Shown here: positions 22,199 through 32,719 of the stretch, piece after piece
Layout of the letters: every line of letters begins with the position of its first letter
How positions within the stretch are numbered: the first letter of the stretch is position 1
Assembly: GCA_016648135.1 (NCBI GenBank)
Contig: JADDOH010003938.1
Coordinates: forward strand, 186,001-250,000
Length of the DNA stretch: 64,000 nucleotides
DNA from: Agrypnia vestita
Lineage: Eukaryota; Arthropoda; Insecta; Trichoptera; Phryganeidae
Direction of reading: 5' to 3'
Notes under the pieces: model-generated
What the model saw: the letters and a program-made list of their open reading frames with translations, nothing else
The model's database searches: none
Told to the model about the DNA's origin: nothing
Position numbers and translations under genes: made by a program

Positions 22199-24105
22199 TT
22201 AATTTTTCTCTTCGTAATTAATCATCAAAACCTTTCCCACATACAATCGAGTTTTCTTATTGGTAACAAATTTTGCTAAAACATAATCGCCGTGCATAAT
22301 TGAATTTTCCTTCGACGATTGTGATTTTGTTAATAGTATTTCTGCATTTTTTTTTTTTGAAGTTGTTAAGTCAGAGTGTCTTTCATTTTTTGTCGCAGAA
22401 TTTTTGTTGGATGTTCTGTTATTTCCTTTCAAAACAGATGTTGCAATTAAATCTGACTTAGGAAATGAATTATTCTTGGTTTTTGTTTGCGAACAATTTC
22501 TTTTTTCCGATTTGATCGATTTTCGTTCTACTTTAGGTTTGTTTGCTTTTCGGTTTGCTCTCTCTATTTTATTATTGTTTATTAAATCTAGTTTTGCTTT
22601 TTTGCTGTCTTCCTTCTCTTGGAGATATTCTTTAAATTTTTTGGAACTTATGCCGAATGGCACAACTTGTCCCGTTCTTTTTAAATTTCCTTTGGTTTCA
22701 ATCTCAGGATATTTCAAAAAGTTTTCAAGTGCATTAGAATTTACTAGATTAATATTTTCTTCTTCTTTCTTCGTTCTTCTTTGTTGATTTCACTGTGAAG
22801 ATTAAAATCGTATGGCCATGGCAGAGGTATGATTGTTTGCAAAACAGTGTCCTCTGTGCCAGAAGCAAGACATATTGCTTTTGGTAAAGCAACGGTAGAG
22901 ATGTTATTATGGCTAATTTCTCGTGAATTCATCATAGGATTATCTTGATCCAAGTGTTCATCATCTGTGCTCGGAGAAAATTTTACTGTTAGAGGCACAT
23001 CGTGGAGGGTTTCATTTTCAATAGCATCTGCGGCGGTTTTAGAACTAATATTTAATTGTGATTGGAATTCTTGATATTGTATGTCTGTCACAGAATAAAT
23101 ATTATCAGCGTGATTATGTGAATCTATCTCTATGGTTACTGGCAGTTCATTATCTCCGGTTAATGGTTCTGTGTTACTAAAGCACTGTGAGGCTGACGGA
23201 GATGTAAGACCTTCGCTAAATACATAATTATGTTCGATGAAAACGCTTTCAATAGTTACCTCATTTATGTTATTATCTTCAATGATCAACTCTCGATTTG
23301 TTTCACTTGCCTCATTATCCCAAGTAACATTATTGATCTCGTTGGTTAAATATACATTTTCATTCCTTCTGGGCAATTCTAAACATTGCGTACATTTTAG
23401 CCACAATGGAAACATAGCATTATCGATCACTGTATTCTTTTCTTTGCATTTCAAAAAAGTTTCAGTTAGTGATAGACCAATTTCATTCTCAATTACTTTA
23501 ATGGTTGACAAGTAATCTCCATAAGCTATTGAAGGTGATTCTGGCACTCTGCTGAATATTTGCTGTCTTCTTGTCGATATGCATTTTGTGAAATCAACGG
23601 CATCCACATTGAAAGGGTAAATACCACAGCATTTAAGCCCATTTTTCACAATTTCAGGTGTTACTGCATGTTGAAATGATTTTTTGAATAATGTAGCGAA
23701 ATTATTTTTGCTAATGGACTTATTTGTTGACTGTTTATGTTTAAGTACAATGTCTTTCCAGGAATTTTTCAATGCCTTGAAAATAGACACGTCACATGGT
23801 TGTAGAATATGAGTTGCATTTGGCATTAAACAATACACCAAGATTTTTTTATCCGCACAAAAATTATGCAACTCTAGACTAATATGCGATTTATGACCGT
23901 CTAAAAGAAATAGTACTGGAAACTGTATATTGTTATATTTTAGCCAAGGATAAAATATATTAGCAACATATTCGTAAAATGTGGAAGACACCATCCATCC
24001 ACTGTCAGATCTGCCAATGCCCCATTCATCAGGAACAGAATTGGCAATATCTTTGGATATTCTTTTAAGCGGGTATACAATCATAGGCGGCGCAACCGTT
24101 CCATT
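22199..24105 (-). pseudogene. Pogo transposase, catalytic and C-terminal part
   Basis: It resumes after the LTR with NGTVAPPMIVYPLKRIS and covers the DDE_1 core. LLDGHKSH holds the second Asp and THILQPCDVSIFK the third, about 35 residues on. GIYPFNVDAVD follows. The frame shifts near 22745-22780 in an AAGAAAGAAGAAG run, and continues as EENINLVNSNALENFLKYPE to a lysine-rich tail. That tail ends GDYVLAKFVTN and LYVGKVLMINYEEKN, a C-terminal extension I recall from insect pogo-like proteins. The ATG at 24267 lies in the LTR and is not the gene's start. Confidence 0.88.
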
Positions 24106-24110
24106 GGCGG

Positions 24111-24709
24111 TGTAACGGACAGGATGAATGATAGCCCTGAAAAGAGCCTCCTCAAAGAAGATGACATTGCCGAGTTCCATGGTTCGCTGCGGACACCGAT
24201 CAAGGTGGACCTGTGACGTCATCTTATTCACGGGCGACCGGGTAGGACGCCGGTGCGTCATCACCACCCTGAGGACCGTAAAGACGGGTCCTATGCTTTG
24301 ATAAATTTGTGAACAAATTTATGTATGAAAATTTATGAAAATAAAATTTCCACGTCCAGGAAAATAAAAACTCTCTGTGATTGGCTCCCGGAAATAAGCC
24401 GGGAGGTATTAAATTTGTGTATAAATTAAACTTCCGTCGGCGTACAGATTCATTCCGTTCTGTGCTTTATACGCCGTCTGGACCACTTCATCTGACTTTT
24501 ACTCAACACCTCTGACCTCTGCTCTACCTACTGTTTTTGGATTTTGGAACTTCAACTGGACTACCTGCAACCGGATAATTCACTTTTGTGAATATTTAGA
24601 ACAACCACTGTCAGCGGGTTTACGATTACCGCTGTACAGTCTTGGTCTGTTCTACGAGTCAAGTACGGGAGACCTGCGCATCATATCTTCGCGTATTCTG
24701 TACGGAACA
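24111..24709 (+). mobile_element. Solo LTR inside the pogo transposase
   Basis: It starts TGTAACGGACAGG and ends ATTCTGTACGGAACA (TG...CA), with an exact 5-bp target duplication GGCGG at 24106-24110 and 24710-24714. Removing it and one GGCGG rejoins the pogo reading frame as NFAA-NGTVAPPM. The orientation call rests on a TATA-like GTATAAATTAAAC near 24418 followed by a pyrimidine-rich leader. Its ends match those of the larger LTR at 53110-54706, so the two are one family. No internal region remains. Confidence 0.9.
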
Positions 24710-24714
24710 GGCGG

Positions 24715-25359
24715 CAAAGTTGCATAAAACTGTGATAGATTCCTTTTCTTTGCCACATGCAATGTCGTACAAAGCACAAGTCCACTCTTTGGACAAGTCT
24801 GCATACCTGTCTCATCCGCGTTAAAAATTCTCGAAGGGTCAGCAATCACGTCAATAGCGTTTTCTTCTATAAGGTATTTTTGCAAATCTGCAAACCATGA
24901 ACGTATCATGTCTTCTGTTACTGCAGCTCGAGCTTTAGAGATTATCTCCGAGTTTCGTTTAGTAATGTCGGGATGTCTCTTCAAGAAAAGTTGAAGCCAC
25001 TTGTTTCCAGGTCGTCTGTCTGTAAATTTGTTACTCCTATCTGTGTTTTTCAGGAAATTCTTCACAGTATCCTTAACTTCATTGGGATGCATCGGAAAAC
25101 CGAGTTTTGCTTTGTTTAAAATCCAAGTTGCTATTTTGTTTTCTTCCGAATGTGTTAAAATCGGACACGGTCCCATTTTTCTTTGCAATGGAACTTTTAG
25201 ATTAATTTTATTATGCGAGGTTCCTTTAGGAATCTTAAATTCAACACTAGCTTTACTCAAACTAATTTTGCCAGTAGTTACCATCTTAATAGCCTCTTCT
25301 AACGCCTCTTGCGTATAATTAAAACGATGATAAGAGCGTTTATTATCACTTTGAGCCAT
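24715..25359 (-). pseudogene. Pogo transposase, N-terminal part
   Basis: The start MAQSDNKRSYHRFNYTQEAL leads into a Psq-type helix-turn-helix (KISLSKASVEFKIPKGTSHN). A CENP-B-type second DNA-binding domain follows (LTHSEENKIATWIL to NKWLQLFLKRHPDI), then FNADETGMQ with the first catalytic Asp. Near 24765 the frame shifts. In the correct frame it reads ACGKEKESITVLCNFAA up to the LTR. With 22199-24105 the original protein was about 850 residues, longer than classical pogo because of the C-terminal tail. Confidence 0.9.
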
Positions 25360-25712
25360 CTGTAAAAGAAAACATAATGCTAATTCAATATTTTATTGTT
25401 GATAAAATTTTATAGAGCCTATTTTATACCAATTTCATCCATTAACAATAGCCAATTCAAAAGATTCTTATGAATGAACACTTAAATAATAGTTCACTTA
25501 CTAGATTTCAAATGTAGTGAATGAACTATTGTTTGAGAATTGGTTTAACCTTATGTTCATTTACTGGGTTTATAAAGCTAGAAAATGAACTAGTATTTTT
25601 TAAATATGAATTCATGGCACTCTCACTTCAACACTTGTTCAACTATTGGTAACTAGGTTCACAAGGACGACTGTATTCAAGGAAATAATAATGTTACTAA
25701 GTGTAATGAACA

Positions 25713-26631
25713 TAGGGATGGGCGTTGAATGGACGGACTAGTTGAAATCAACCGTTGACGTTGCATCGACGCGTCGACCGTTTACGTTTATCGCATGAAC
25801 TGGTTGAATTCGTAGACGGTGGACAGCGGACGCCGTGGTCGGTGGACGATTCGAGATTAACGCAATGCTAAGCAACGAGCGAGAGCAAGACAAAACGTCT
25901 CCGTTTATTTCTCTCTCATCTCTCGCTGTCGACTTGTAGATGCCATAGACGTCATAGACGGCTCGACGGGTAATTTCATTTCAACTCTAAAGTACACTAC
26001 CATAGAGTGCAGATCTGTGTACAGGAACTATGACTAGAGATTTGAAATTTGAATACATGCGTAGGGCGAGATAGGCTTAATAAGCTATTATCTATTATTT
26101 TTTACTTGATTTTTTGTGATGTCACGTGCGACGATTCGGTGAATTCCCAATTTTACGCTGTATAAAATAAAACAATTCTGTTTAATTATTTTATTTTTTA
26201 TTGAGCTAATATTTTACTACTTACACCTGATATTGTTGTGTACACCTACTTCTTTCTTTATTATATTTAGAAAGAAGTATATAAAACACTATGTGAAAGC
26301 CTATAATGTGCGTAAACATATAAATAATAAAATATTTCTTTTTACATATAAGCACAAGTAGCGGTTTTACTTTCCGCGAAACTATATTCCTTCGAACTTC
26401 TTTAAATTTTAAAAATTAACGTCTTAAAAATAGCCAACGGTTGAGCCGTCGAGAAGCGTCGCGTTGAACCGTAGACAGTTGACCATCGTCCCGATGTTTA
26501 GATAGAACGTCCGCGTAACGAAGTTGACGCGTCAACTAGTTGACGAATTCAACTAGTTGATCGTCTCGTCGATGGATGGACGTGGACGGTCTCGTTTCGT
26601 CGACGGTAAAAACGTCGACGACCCATCCCTA
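25713..26631. mobile_element. hAT-like non-autonomous element, copy 2
   Basis: It has TAGGGATGGGCG and GACGACCCATCCCTA ends and an exact 8-bp duplication AATGAACA (25705-25712 and 26632-26639). Its right half matches 1435-1816 of copy 1 (for example TTACATATAAGCACAAGTAG). It is inserted in the right end of the pogo-like element, so it is younger. Confidence 0.9.
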
Positions 26632-26967
26632 AATGAACACAAGGCATAAAATAAAATATTTTAGATTTAAGTGTCTATCCAGTAAATGAACAAGGTGTTC
26701 ATTTACTGGTTTTGAATGTAAATTCTCTACCAGTGAGTGAACAGTGCTATCTTATTACAGATAACTTAAATGTCTCTATACTGCAATGGGAAATGAGGAC
26801 AATACCATGAATAAAGCTGCGATACCATAATTACTTCAATACTTAGAATAGGACACTATTTAAACAATATCATATAATGTGTAGTTTGACACATACCTTA
26901 CTATTTTGCTATAGAATGTGAAAAACAACAGGAACGAAGAACTTTGAGGTGGTTTCACCATCGACTC

Positions 26968-27917
26968 TAGTGATGGGTCCGCTCTGTACTCACTACTACA
27001 ATGTAGTACTACACTATATTGAAGTGAACACTTCGCACATTTTGATGTGTAGTGTACACTACAAACTACAAACACCAAAGTTATAGAAAGTATAAACTTC
27101 AAATAGTACACTTCATTTCAAAGCGAACACTACAAAGTACATACACTTCAAAGTTATCGAAAGTATGAGAAACACATTTTAAATAGTGTATTTTTTACGT
27201 GAAATTTTTGGAAAGTTGATGTAGATATATGAAGAAATCTCTGGAATCTGTAACAACCCCCCCCCCCATGGTTTGAAAAATTTTGGGACCCATGAAGAAA
27301 GTTTTGGGAAGTTGATGTAGCTAAACGGAGAAATCTCTGGAAACTGAAACAATCCCCCTCCCCCATGATTTGAAAAATTTTGGGAGCTATGAAGAAATTT
27401 TTGGGAAGTTGATGTAGCTAAACGAAGAAATCTCTGGAATCTGTAACAACCCCCCCCCCCATGGTTTGAAAAAATTTTGGACTCATGAAGAAATTTTTGG
27501 CTAGTTGATGTAGCTAAACGGAGAAATCTCTGGAAACTGTAACAACCCCTCCCCCCATGGTTTGAAATTTTTTTGGAATCGAACGAAGCCAAATGTTACT
27601 TTGGAGAAAATATCGTCATTTATTAATATATTTTCGTCGTTGTTGAATTTTTATTTGGGGAAAAAAATACTTCATTTCATTTAAAAATTTACTTCGGTAT
27701 TACTTCATTTCATTACTTCACTTTATTTAAAAATTTACTTCACTATTACTTCATTTCATTACTTCACTTCATTATTATTACAATTACTTCACTTCAATTA
27801 CTTCACTTCACTTCATTTACTTCACTTCATTTCGTAGTACTACAATTACTTCACTTCAAGTAGTTTTTACTACAATTGTAGTGTACACTTTGCAGTCTTC
27901 AAACTGGTGAACGTGTG
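26968..27917. mobile_element. TAGTGATGGG repeat, copy 1, with internal array
   Basis: It starts TAGTGATGGGTCCGCTCTGT and ends ACTGGTGAACGTGTG; the same two boundaries define the copy at 30899-31426. Subterminal regions are full of TACTTCACTTCATT words. No inverted terminus or target duplication is visible, so the class is open. The TAGTGATGGG start recalls hAT ends. Confidence 0.6.
27195..27585. repeat. Tandem array of ~98-bp units
   Basis: About four units each contain GGGAAGTTGATGTAGCTAAA, GAAATCTCTGGAA, a C tract, and CATGGTTTGAAAAATTTTGG. The related element at 30899 has less than one unit at this place. Minus-strand frames here (SNHGGGGCYRFQRF repeats) are products of the array, not genes. 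Confidence 0.9.
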
Positions 27918-27949
27918 TGTGTTGTAGTCTTCATTTTGAAATGAAGTTT

Positions 27950-28230
27950 TTCCCTTCGCTATCAAGAACGATTTCGTTTCCCCGCATTGTCATCTTGACA
28001 GATACAGCGCATGCGTATTCACTTGTAAACATACCACGTGGTACTGACGCTCCGCGGAATGTTGCAGTGAGTACGCTCGGGTACCGTGCGCATGGCAACG
28101 TTGCCACGGCACGTAGAAATGCCGCGCTATGTTGTGCGCGAGGTCGCGGAACAGTGCATGACGTTGCAACGTCATGTAGACTCTATGCCGCGCGTGCTGT
28201 TGAGGAACAATTTGTCCCCTAGTGAATACA
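27950..28230. other. GC-rich palindrome-rich stretch
   Basis: It contains the perfect 20-bp palindrome CATGACGTTGCAACGTCATG (28157-28176), with a CRE-like TGACGT on each strand, and TGGCAACGTTGCCA near 28091. CpG content is locally high. It could be an old promoter or repeat; no gene was recognised. Confidence 0.4.
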
Positions 28231-28929
28231 TGGCTTAATTTGTACACGAACGTACGCATAGCATAAAGCATAGAAAGTATAAAGCCGGCACTTCACTAGG
28301 CCATTTTTATTCATTTTGAGGTCCTATTTTAACTCCTAAATTAAAATAGGACAGCGACACCGCAATACGAATCGCGAAGTAAGGTATAGGCTGAAAGATC
28401 GCGCACTCGGGTTTTTTAAGATATCTGACGACTGCGGGAACAAAACGAGGTTATGTCACCATTGGGGGGTTAAGGGAAAATTTTTATTAATGGATATGTA
28501 TTTTGTCAATTAAGTTTATTAAATGTTTTTTATAACAATACAACAAAAGTTTATTTCTTACAAATATATAAACATACACCCGGTATTATTAATTTTAATT
28601 CAACCTTTAAAAGTGCGTCAAGTAACAAACTCTCGAAAAATAGAAAAAAATCATAAAGATTAGACTCATTGTAATGTTTACAAATTTCAATACGACAATG
28701 AGCGGCAAAATTCAAATGACAAGTACCTATATGGACAATTGTCACATTTTCAAATCAGCTGTGAGAGGACGGCCATTTTTTTACCAACGTTTTTACTTTT
28801 ACCCACCTATCTTGGAGAGTTAAATAAAGTTACTCACGTATGTACTTCGGCGAGTAAAATAATTTTTACTATCGGTGGCGCAACCCGTTTTTAGTAAAAA
28901 AAGTTACTCGAGTAACTTTTTTTACCTTA

Positions 28930-29675
28930 AAGGTACAGATACACATGCTTCTTTAGTGGCATGCTAATGAGCATGCCACTAATAAGCATGCCCTAACAAC
29001 AGTACACACTTGCTCATTACTGGCATGCTTTTTAGTGGCATGCTCATAAATAAGCATGCCCAAAGCTAACAATCAAACACACATGCTTGTTAGTGTCATG
29101 CTCCTGTCGTAGAATAGAGACGCTTTTGTTCAAAATGGAAACTTTGCAAACTGAAATAGAAAATTCAAGTGAACCAATAAATCAAAAAAGTTCCCGGGTT
29201 TCCATCCGCACATTTTTGATTTTAGTTTATATAATTTTTATTGTAAGATTTGAATCATTCATGCCTATTAATAAAGTTTCGTAAACATTATTTCTCACTA
29301 TATTATTTTTACATTCGTGATTCCTATAATAAGTTACGAAAAGTAATGTTTTATCATCTCCCCAACGCGCCATATTTGTTTCATCTGTCGCGGACTGAGA
29401 AGATCGCATCGATAATACTAGCCGCGAAGCCCGCGAATGACATAAGCATGCTCATAAATAAGCAAGTCTGTTCACACATGCTCCAAAGATACCCCTTCTC
29501 TATGGTGAATGACACATGCTTATAAATCAACCGGCGGTTGATTTTTGAGCATGCCACTAGGTGGCATGCTCATTTCTAGCAATGTGCGTACACACATGCC
29601 ACTAATAAGCATGCCACTGTCAAAGTCGATACTGCGCATGCTCACGTGCCACTAAAGAAGCATGTGTATCAGACG
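28930..29675. mobile_element. Inverted-repeat element built of CATGC boxes
   Basis: GATACACATGCTTCTTTAGT at the left (28938) is matched by the inverted ACTAAAGAAGCATGTGTATC at the right (to 29670). A possible CCTTA duplication lies at 28925-28929 and 29676-29680. About 17 GCATGC or ACATGC boxes in both orientations fill the outer parts (28940-29110 and 29440-29670). The centre has a 65-codon frame (METLQTEIENSSEPINQKSS and so on) with no known relative. Confidence 0.65.
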
Positions 29676-29697
29676 CCTTACTTCCGATGGAGCAACC

Positions 29698-29745
29698 GGG
29701 CCTTAGGGCCGGTTATTTCAAGTTGGATTAAAGTAAGCGTTATAA
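29698..29745. repeat. Harbinger-like MITE fragment
   Basis: TTAGGGCCGGTTATTTCAAG and the following TTGGATTAAAGTAAGCGTT match the left half of the complete element at 55912-56056. Confidence 0.65.
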
Positions 29746-30495
29746 AAGAGAGCGCTTATCACATGTAAATTTAGTAAGAGAGTTACGTGAAGAGAAGGAA
29801 GATTTCCACAATTCCAGCCCTTAATAATAAAGAATTAATTATTTTCTTGACGGAATCAATGGTAGCATTTATATGTTTCATTTGTAGCAACGTGGCCCTC
29901 TACTTTGTCCCTAAAAAGAAAATATCTGCTTGAAAATGTACATTACGACGCTTAACTGAATTTATTCTTAGTTTATTTATTCGATAATGACAGAAATTAT
30001 AACCTAAAAATACAAGTACCCAATCATTTGATGATTAATTGACTGTCTTTTGAATTATAAGATGACCCAGAATTTCTCAAGTGTTCGCGATTAAAATTTT
30101 TTAAATATATTACGTTTTAGTTACCTACCTAAACTAATCATTGAATATCAAAGCCCAGAGTCCAAAAGTGTGACAGTCCGAGAGACAGAACGCTATCGCC
30201 ACAGAATAGAGAATATGCTATCGCTCAAAGGATAAAAATTAGAAATACTGTCGCTTTGTAGTGACTTTGGACTAGACTAGTGTAGAATGAGACACAAAAC
30301 GCAAAATATATTTTGAAAAACAAGGTCCATGAATTAGAATCTTGTTATATAATGAGGAATTGGTGCAGCCGAAACTTTCAACACTTCAAAATAACTATTT
30401 TAATAATATCCGGTATATAATGTCGATATGCACAGAAGAAATAAATAATGCAGTAAAAACCTTTTTCACGCAATAACTTAAATTGTTATTCAAGA

Positions 30496-30875
30496 TAGGG
30501 ATGGGTAAAAAATATCGATATTTATCGTCGATATATTTTTTCGCGATATATCGAATATCGATTTTTTTTTGATATATCGATATTTTTTCTGGGTTAATCG
30601 ATATTTTTTTCTTGGGCGTCTTTTTTGGGTATCTTTTTTCACTTTTTTTCTGGCGACCTTTTTTTGGTCATCGATATTTTTTCTCGGATAATCGATATAT
30701 TTTTCCGGTGACCTTTTTTTTTGGTCGCCAAAAGCTTATTTCCCTTACATTTTTGAAAAAATAATATCGATAAATATCGATATATTTTTCGCAATGTATA
30801 TTGATTATTTTCGATATTTTTTAAAAATATCGATTCGATATATATCGATATTTTTTTTTCATTTACCCATCCCTA
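30496..30875. mobile_element. hAT-like MITE made of TATCGATA repeats
   Basis: The termini are TAGGGATGGGTAAA and TTTACCCATCCCTA, flanked by ATTCAAGA (30488-30495) and ATTCAAGG (30876-30883), an 8-bp duplication with one mismatch. The 380-bp interior is almost wholly ATCGATAT and GACCTTTTTTTGGTC-type words in both orientations. Confidence 0.88.
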
Positions 30876-30898
30876 ATTCAAGGCCCGGTTGTATCAAT

Positions 30899-31426
30899 TA
30901 GTGATGGGTCCGCTCTGTACTCACTACTACAATGTAGTATTACATTACATTGAAGTGCACATTTCGCACGTTTTGAAGTGTAGCGCACACTACAAACTAC
31001 AAACACCAAAGTTATTGAAAGTATAAACTTCAAATAGTACACTTCATTTCTAAGCGAACACTACAAAGTACAAACACATCAAAGTTATCGAAAGTATGAG
31101 AAACATACTTTAAATAGTGCATTTTTTACGTGAAATTTTTGGAAGTTGATGTAGATATGGTTTGAAAATTTTTTGGAATCGAATGAAGAAATCTGGCTGG
31201 CGATCTTTTTTTTTTAGGAAAAAAATATTTACTTTACTAGTACTACAATTTTGTAGTACAATTACTTCATTTCATTACTTCACTTCATTAATATTACAAT
31301 TACTTCATTACTTCACTTCATTAATATTACAATTACTTCATTACTTCACTTCATTTACTTCACTTCAAGTAGTTTTTACTACAATTGTAGTGTACACTTT
31401 GTAGTCTTCAAACTGGTGAACGTGTG
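30899..31426. mobile_element. TAGTGATGGG repeat, copy 2, array collapsed
   Basis: It shares start and end with 26968-27917, but where that copy has four ~98-bp units this has only GGAAGTTGATGTAGATATGG and about 30 bp more. A 39-bp TTCACTTCATTAATATTACA repeat occurs near 31285-31340. Confidence 0.65.
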
Positions 31427-32039
31427 AAAAGCATAGATTTTTAGGAAACGGATGTCAGATTTGTCAAATTAAATTTTTGACAGTTCGGAAACCAATAAAT
31501 TCACTAGGTAGTAAGATATCAGTTAAAATATTATATTCATTTCTATTGGTGAAAATCTGCTTGGATATGATAAGAATGACCTTGAATGTAATTTCTCTAA
31601 AATACCAGTGAATGTATGGACTCACTAGAAAAACAGATTCATTGTAACATTTATAATCCAAATCAAATTTTCCTATAATGGAATCTCATATGAATCATTC
31701 CACAATCAAAAAATGGTATTACAATAATTTATTTATTTATTTAACGCCCTTATGGGCTTTTACAAATATACAGAATAATTTTTTTTTTAAATAACATAAG
31801 ACAGATAAAATAATAATACAGTTAAAGGTACAAATAATAATAGTTAAATGTAAAATAATAATACAGAAAAATTTATTGTCCATTTCCATTTCGTTGAGAT
31901 GTAAAGAATTGTATCAGCTTTGTCCTATACACAGTTATACGATCAGAAAAAATGTCAGCCGCCTCTGCATTCCCTAATGAGTGTTATCTGGGAATTACAG
32001 AGTAATGATATATATAATATAAGACTAGCAGGAAGGCTA

Positions 32040-32190
32040 GGCTAGGCCCTGCGGGCGGCTATTGTTGCCGCTTCGCGGCCAATTATAGCCGCTCCACGAC
32101 CAACGATGGCCGCTGAGCGGCCAATTGTGTTTGATTTTGCGCGGACAATTGTTTACCTATGTCTACGTCAGCCGCTTCGCGGCCAATATC
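32040..32190. repeat. GCCGCTTCGCGGCCAAT minisatellite-like block
   Basis: Four to five imperfect palindromic units (GCCGCTTCGCGGCCAAT, GGCCGCTGAGCGGCCAAT and variants) are spaced irregularly. Locally very GC-rich in an AT-rich region. Confidence 0.65.
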
Positions 32191-32719
32191 CACTTTTAAT
32201 TACGGATAGTTTAGATATAATTAAGACAACGTATTTATTCAGTATGTCTTACCGATTATTAAGTCAGAGCGGAGTTTTAAAATTAATATTTTGAACATGT
32301 TATAAAACATTATAATTTAAAAAAAAATACTCTTTATTTAATTTGGTTTGTTACATAATAAAAAAATTAAATATAAAAAATATAAAGCATATTAATTATT
32401 TTATTTGTATATATCTAATTTTATTTAATTTAAGATCACTATTCTATCTTGGATGGATGAAATATACAAGTATTGGTAAAAATACCAATATCAAAAGATT
32501 TGTAGGGCATGGACCTTTCGGACTGCCCCAATGTGGTGCATTGGCGTAGTTATACCGCTGATTTCATTAATACCAAATTATAGTCCTGAAATCGAAAACT
32601 AAAGAATTGCGTTAAATCCACAAAAAAAAATCTCTCTCGCACTCTTTTGTGAAATGCACGTAGCCCTTGTTACACTAAAGAATCATAAGTGATAAACACT
32701 ATGTATAGGGGTATTTGGA

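Larger units (their letters stand above)
21822..26742 (-). mobile_element. Pogo-like transposon with nested insertions
   Basis: The left end is GGGTGGATTGTCCAGTGAAT directly after TA at 21820-21821. The right terminus was not found, and 26742 is the last copy of the internal motif. The element encodes a pogo-type transposase on minus. It is interrupted by a solo LTR (24111-24709) and a hAT-like MITE (25713-26631); without them it would be about 3.4 kb. A motif close to CCAGTRAATGAAC occurs at both ends on both strands: 21833, 22025, 22046, 22068, 25492, 25515, 25555, 25578, 26679, 26697 and 26730. Confidence 0.82.

Noticed and set aside
24106..24267. N-terminal extension MVMTHRRPTRSPVNK of the pogo frame
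   Set aside because: It lies in the solo LTR; the true transposase continues on the far side of the LTR at 24715.
27154..27592. Two minus-strand frames with repeated SNHGGGGCYRFQRF-like text
   Set aside because: They are translations of the ~98-bp tandem array; the periodicity is nucleotide-level and the C tracts vary in length.
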